From JAENWD01 sp963837165 (GTDB lineage Bacteria > Acidobacteriota > Vicinamibacteria > Vicinamibacterales > JAENWD01): a stretch of DNA of 64,000 nucleotides. Position numbers and translations under genes: made by a program. This document shows positions 60,204 to 64,000 of this stretch, piece after piece. The notes beneath the pieces were generated by a model that saw nothing but the letters and a program-made list of their open reading frames with translations, did no database searches and was not told the DNA's origin. Within the stretch, counting starts at the first letter, position 1. The number at the start of each line of letters is the position of its first letter. The DNA lies in assembly GCA_963837165.1 (NCBI GenBank), contig CAWIMD010000001.1, positions 496,001 through 560,000 of the forward strand, written 5' to 3'.

Positions 60204-61259
60204 GTGCCGCTCCAGCCAATCGATCGCCGCCGGTTCCTCGCGGGCGCGCTGGCCGCCCCGCTGCTGGCGTTCCGGCGCGCCGACCCGGCACCGATCATCG
60301 ACCGCGGCTTCGCGCGGGTCGTCCCGCTGACCGACGGCGTGTTCGTGACGCTGGCCGATCCGACGAAGGGCCCGCAATGCCTCTCGAACGGCGGCGTCAT
60401 CGCCGGGCGCGATCGAACCCTGCTTGTCGAGGGCCACTACCAGGCCGCGGGCGCGGCGCTCGAGATCGAAGCGGCGCGGCAGATCTCGACGCGGCCGATT
60501 CACGGCGCCGCCAACACGCACTTTCATCTCGATCACACGTTCGGCAACGTCGGCTACCAGCGGGACGGCATCACGATCATCGCGCACGAGCGGGTACCGG
60601 AGTTAATGAAGACGCAGTATGCGGCCCTGAAGGGCGCGAGCCACCTTTCGATGCTGGCGCCGCTCGAGGCGCAGGTCGCCGGCGCGACCGACGCAGACGC
60701 GAAGACGCGCGCGCAGGTGGAACTGTCCGCCGCCCGCTGGCAGTACGGCTCGATCGACCACGTGGAGCTGGCGTATCCCACCGACCTCGTGCGTCCCGAG
60801 GAGGGGGCGCGCCGCCTCGACCTGGGCGGCCTGACCGTGGTGCTGGAATCTCATCACGGGCACACGCCGGGCGACCTCACGATCTCGGTGCCCGAGCGCG
60901 CGGTGGTCTTCATGGGCGACCTGCTGTTCGTCCGCGAATACCCGGTGTCCATCGACGCAGACCTGATCCGCTGGCGGGCGCTGCTCGACCGCTTCCTCGC
61001 GCTCGACCCGACGACGCGGTTCGTGCCCGGCCACGGTCCCGCCTGCGGCCGCCAGGCGATCGTGGAGCAGGCGGCGCTCTTCGACGACCTGCGCCAGCAC
61101 GCCGAGCGGATGATCGCCGCCGGTGTGGATCCCGACGAGGCAGCCGCCCGCTACGTGGCGCCAGCCCGCTTCCGCGAGTACGACCAGTGGGCGAGGAGCT
61201 GGACGATTGGCGCCGCATTGAAGAGCTTGTACGCCGGGCTCCAGCCGACGGCACGATAG
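60204..61259 (+). CDS. Metallo-beta-lactamase-fold hydrolase, Tat-exported
   Basis: 351 residues from GTG 60204, preceded by GAGGAGG. A twin-arginine signal (DRRRFLAGALAAPLLAF) suggests a folded, metal-loaded periplasmic enzyme. The fold shows NTHFHLDH (His106, His108, Asp110, His111), ESHHGHTPGDL, VVFMGDLLF and FVPGHGP, a full di-zinc site. Subfamily closest to quinoprotein relay or lactonase-like SoxH/MBL proteins; the substrate is unknown. It lies 14 bases after the kinase gene and 9 before the channel gene, so all three may be one transcript. Confidence 0.92.
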   Translation: MPLQPIDRRRFLAGALAAPLLAFRRADPAPIIDRGFARVVPLTDGVFVTLADPTKGPQCLSNGGVIAGRDRTLLVEGHYQAAGAALEIEAARQISTRPIHGAANTHFHLDHTFGNVGYQRDGITIIAHERVPELMKTQYAALKGASHLSMLAPLEAQVAGATDADAKTRAQVELSAARWQYGSIDHVELAYPTDLVRPEEGARRLDLGGLTVVLESHHGHTPGDLTISVPERAVVFMGDLLFVREYPVSIDADLIRWRALLDRFLALDPTTRFVPGHGPACGRQAIVEQAALFDDLRQHAERMIAAGVDPDEAAARYVAPARFREYDQWARSWTIGAALKSLYAGLQPTAR

Positions 61260-61268
61260 GATCGGAGG

Positions 61269-62363
61269 GTGACGCTGCGGCCGATTGCCTGTGTCGTGCT
61301 CCTCGGGCTCGTCGCGGCACCCGCCCGCGCGCAGTCCGCCTCGCGGACGCCGTCCTCACCCGACCGCACGCTCGTCGTCGGCACCAAGGAGGCGCCGCCG
61401 TTCTCGTTCAAGCGGCCGGACGGCTCCTGGACCGGCATCAGCGTCGAGCTCTGGCGGGCGATTGCGGCCGAGCTCGGGTATCGCTACGAGCTGAAGGAGA
61501 CGGACCTGCCGGGCCTGATCGACGGCGTGCATTCCGGACGCTTCGATGCGGCGGTCGCGGCCCTGACGGTCACGCCGGAGCGCGAGTCCGAGCTCGACTT
61601 CACGCACCCGTTCCACGTCTCGGGCCTGGCGATCGCCGTCGCCGGGCATCAGGGCGCCGCGTGGACCAGCGTCGCCGGCAAGTTCCTCTCGCTGTCCTTC
61701 CTGAAAGTGGTGCTCGCCCTCGGCGGCCTGCTCCTGATCGTGGCCATCCTCGTCTGGCTGTTCGAGCGCCGGCAGAATCCCGAGCAGTTCGGCGGTCCGG
61801 CGGCGCACGGCATCGGCGCGAGCTTCTGGTGGTCGGCCGTGACGATGACGACGGTCGGCTACGGCGACAAGGCCCCACGGACGCTCGGGGGCCGGCTCGT
61901 GGCGCTGGTCTGGATGTTCGCCGCGTTGATCGTCGTCTCGAGCTTCACGGCGGCCATTGCCGCGAGCCTGACGCTCGGTGCGCTGCAGGGGGACGTCCGC
62001 GGACCCGACGACCTGCCCCGGGCGCGCATCGGCTCGGTGCCGGCCTCCACCAGCGCGCAGTACCTCGACTGGCGCCAGCTCCCGTTCAGGGCGTACGGCA
62101 CGCCCGAGGCGGCCCTTGCCGGCCTCTCCTCGGGCGAGGTGGATGCGGTCGTCTACGACGCGCCCATTTTGCGATACCTGGTACGGCAGCGGTTCGGCGG
62201 CGCGCTGCAGGTGCTGCCCGGCGCGTTCGAGCGGCAGTACTACGGGATTGCCCTGCCCACGGGCAGCCCCCTGCGCGAGCCGATCAACCAGGTGCTCCTG
62301 CGACGGATTGCCATGCCCGAGTGGCAGTCGCTGCTGCAGCGGTACCTGGGCAGCGCCCGCTGA
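61269..62363 (+). CDS. GluR0-like ligand-gated potassium channel
   Basis: 364 residues from GTG 61269 with a signal peptide ending ARAQ. Order S1-M1-P-M2-S2. The first half of a solute-binding domain runs about 33-125 (VVGTKEAPPFSFKRPDGS, AALTVTPERESELDF, the Arg expected to bind an amino-acid carboxylate). M1 is about 143-165 (LKVVLALGGLLLIVAILVWL), the pore loop contains the K+ selectivity filter TVGYGD, and M2 is about 212-235. The second half of the binding domain follows (IGSVPASTSAQYL, GEVDAVVYDAPIL). This is the architecture of cyanobacterial GluR0, so it probably opens to K+ when an amino acid binds. Confidence 0.9.
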   Translation: MTLRPIACVVLLGLVAAPARAQSASRTPSSPDRTLVVGTKEAPPFSFKRPDGSWTGISVELWRAIAAELGYRYELKETDLPGLIDGVHSGRFDAAVAALTVTPERESELDFTHPFHVSGLAIAVAGHQGAAWTSVAGKFLSLSFLKVVLALGGLLLIVAILVWLFERRQNPEQFGGPAAHGIGASFWWSAVTMTTVGYGDKAPRTLGGRLVALVWMFAALIVVSSFTAAIAASLTLGALQGDVRGPDDLPRARIGSVPASTSAQYLDWRQLPFRAYGTPEAALAGLSSGEVDAVVYDAPILRYLVRQRFGGALQVLPGAFERQYYGIALPTGSPLREPINQVLLRRIAMPEWQSLLQRYLGSAR

Positions 62364-62473
62364 GGCGAAGTCAGCGCCAGGCAGCGACGCGTACCGGGCC
62401 CCCCGATCCCGGCCGCTCACCGCGATGTGGCTGTGAGGCCAGGCGCGGGACGGCGTGCCATAATCGATTCCGA

Positions 62474-63001
62474 GTGGCTCCAGAACCGGTTGACGCGCTG
62501 ATTGCCGATACCTACGCCGAGCTGCGGCGATTGGCGGGCCAGTACGTCCGCCGCGAGCGCGCCGGGAGCGTGCAGGCAACCGACCTGGTGCACGACGCGT
62601 ACCTGCGCCTCTCGAAAGCCAAGCACCCCGCCTGGCAGAACCGCACGCACTTCCTCGCGATTGCCGCGATCTGCATGCGCAGGCTGCTCGTCGAGCGCGC
62701 GCGCGCCCGGGTCGCCGAAAAGCGCGGTGGCGCCCGCGCCCGGGTGACCCTCGACGAGACGCTGCTGGTGTCGGCGAGTCCCGATGCCGAGCTCGATCTC
62801 GTCGCTCTCGATCGGGCGCTGAACCGGCTGGCCACGTTCGACCCGCAGCAGGCACGCATCGTGGAGCTCCGCTTCTTCGGCGGGCTGTCAGTGGAAGAGA
62901 CCGCGGATGCCATCGGCATCTCGGAGGCCACCGTGAAGCGCCACTGGACGGTCGCCAAGGCGTGGCTGCTGCGGGAGCTGCAGGGAGCCGCTGCCCCGTG
63001 A
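62474..63001 (+). CDS. ECF-family RNA polymerase sigma factor
   Basis: 175 residues from GTG 62474. Region 2 is seen in LVHDAYLRLSKAKHPAWQNR, THFLAIAAICMRRLLVERAR, and region 4 in IVELRFFGGLSVEETADAIG then ISEATVKRHWTVAKAWLL. This is the ECF type (TIGR02999-like) that in acidobacteria and planctomycetes is regularly paired with a Ser/Thr kinase rather than a classical anti-sigma factor. Its TGA overlaps the GTG start of the next kinase gene (GTGA). Confidence 0.92.
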   Translation: MAPEPVDALIADTYAELRRLAGQYVRRERAGSVQATDLVHDAYLRLSKAKHPAWQNRTHFLAIAAICMRRLLVERARARVAEKRGGARARVTLDETLLVSASPDAELDLVALDRALNRLATFDPQQARIVELRFFGGLSVEETADAIGISEATVKRHWTVAKAWLLRELQGAAAP

Positions 63002-64000
63002 GCGCCGGCAATCGGACCACGTGGACGGAGGTGAACGACCTCTTTCACCGCGCCCTCGCGGTCGAGCCCGAGCGACGGGCGGCCTTTCTCGAGGACGCGT
63101 GCGCCGGCCGGGACACCGTGAGAGCCGAAGTGGCATCGCTGCTCGCGGCACACGACCGTGCCGGTGACTTCATCGAGCGTCCGAGCGTCGATCCGGATGC
63201 GGTGATCCGGACGGCCACGGCCGACCCGCTGGTGGGTCGCCGGGTGGCTCACTACGAGGTGGAGCGGGTCCTCGGCGAAGGCGGCATGGGTGTCGTGTAC
63301 TACGCGCACGACACGCGGCTGGGGCGGCCGGTCGCGTTGAAGGCGCTGCCGATGGGGTTCTCGAGCGACGCGCGGCGCCGCGAGCGTCTCACGCGCGAAG
63401 CCACGGCAGCCGCGCAGCTCACGCATCCCGGCATAGCTACGGTCTACGCCCTCGAGGAGGTCGAGGGCCAGCTGTTCATCGCGTCCGAGTACATCGCCGG
63501 AGAGACCCTTCGCGAGAGACTCGCCCGTGGCCCCCTGTCTCCGTCCGAGGTGCTCCACATCTCGCTCGGCATCGCGCGACCCCTCGCCGCCGCGCACGCC
63601 CGCGGGATCGTTCACCGGGACCTGAAGCCGGAGAACGTGATGCGCACCGGGAACGGTGGCATCAAGGTGCTCGACTTCGGACTGGCGCGCCAGCTCGGGG
63701 CATCGCCGTCCGGGGCGCAGGCGCTCACGTCGGACGGCACGTTCCTCGGCACGCCCGCGTACATGTCGCCGGAACAGATTCGGGGTCGGGAGGTCGACGC
63801 CCGCTCGGATCTGTTCTCGCTCGCCGTGCTGATCTACGAGCTCGCGACGGGTGTGAGCCCATTTCTGGGCACCGATCCCGCCGCGACCGTCGCGAGGGTT
63901 CTCGAGACCGAGCCGGTGCCGTTCGCGGATCGCGTTCCGGTTGACTGGGCCGGGACGCGGGAGCTCACCGCGCTGGCCGACGTCGTGAACCGCTGCCTGC
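62998..64000 (+). CDS. Ser/Thr protein kinase (3' end outside window)
   Basis: Starts at the GTG of a GTGA overlap with the sigma-factor gene. The first 334 residues are present, no stop before the window edge. An N-terminal helical segment (WTEVNDLFHRALAVEPERRA, about 1-80) precedes the kinase domain: VLGEGGMGVVYY (about 92), VALKAL, HRDLKPEN with Asp208, DFGLAR with Asp226 and GTPAYMSPEQI. The N-terminal segment is the one found with ECF-linked kinases in acidobacteria. A membrane helix and TPR or PD40 sensor region are expected further on but cannot be seen. Confidence 0.93.
   Translation, partial: MSAGNRTTWTEVNDLFHRALAVEPERRAAFLEDACAGRDTVRAEVASLLAAHDRAGDFIERPSVDPDAVIRTATADPLVGRRVAHYEVERVLGEGGMGVVYYAHDTRLGRPVALKALPMGFSSDARRRERLTREATAAAQLTHPGIATVYALEEVEGQLFIASEYIAGETLRERLARGPLSPSEVLHISLGIARPLAAAHARGIVHRDLKPENVMRTGNGGIKVLDFGLARQLGASPSGAQALTSDGTFLGTPAYMSPEQIRGREVDARSDLFSLAVLIYELATGVSPFLGTDPAATVARVLETEPVPFADRVPVDWAGTRELTALADVVNRCL

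Overview
The window reads as chromosome of a high-GC, Gram-negative soil-type bacterium, most likely an acidobacterium of the Vicinamibacteria kind. This is inferred from family content: an orphan duplicated MacB/FtsX permease (ADOP), an Oar-like TonB receptor with an N-terminal carboxypeptidase-regulatory domain, TPR proteins paired with FG-GAP/ASPIC-UnbV (CRTAC1-like) proteins, Ser/Thr kinases with PD40 propellers, an ECF sigma factor next to a kinase, and many secreted glycoside hydrolases. No rRNA, tRNA, CRISPR array, phage or transposase gene was found.

Layout. 1-1.9 kb: a partial unknown gene and a sugar-binding lipoprotein. 2.3-8.3 kb: a nitrogen-control operon (amt, glnD, glnK, then a half-length GlnE-like protein whose catalytic motif is lost). 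8.4-12.8 kb: a carboxylesterase, a mosaic of decayed regulator and PxKF-domain remnants, and a GH9 endoglucanase. 12.9-27.5 kb: the ADOP permease, then a TonB receptor followed by four TPR proteins and two CRTAC1-like proteins. 27.6-36.6 kb: GH30 and GH39 enzymes, a flavin oxidoreductase, a Rossmann reductase, a Gfo/Idh/MocA oxidoreductase, a VapBC pair and an outer-membrane barrel. 36.7-39.6 kb: a leftward run with two Tat-type Rieske proteins, two His-bearing four-helix membrane proteins and, upstream, a short SelW-like selenoprotein gene with an in-frame UGA and a SECIS-type hairpin. 39.6-50.6 kb: a double beta-helix pectate-lyase-like protein, a glycosyltransferase, DUF proteins, a PadR regulator and an M18 aminopeptidase. 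50.9-64 kb: signalling, with a hybrid sensor kinase, receiver and SpoIIE-type phosphatase facing a PD40 kinase, a metallo-beta-lactamase-fold protein, a GluR0-like K+ channel, an ECF sigma factor and a second kinase cut by the window edge.

The genes together suggest a polymer-degrading heterotroph: secreted GH9, GH30, GH39 and beta-helix enzymes, a TonB receptor for uptake, and heavy kinase/phosphatase signalling.

The most unusual layer is non-coding. At least eight classes of short repeats (called A-H here) fill intergenic gaps. Five of the six convergent gaps longer than 20 bases hold one. Some repeats supply stop codons, and two classes sit in frame inside the N-terminal coding regions of TPR genes. 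One class shows compensatory stem changes, which suggests selection for a hairpin.
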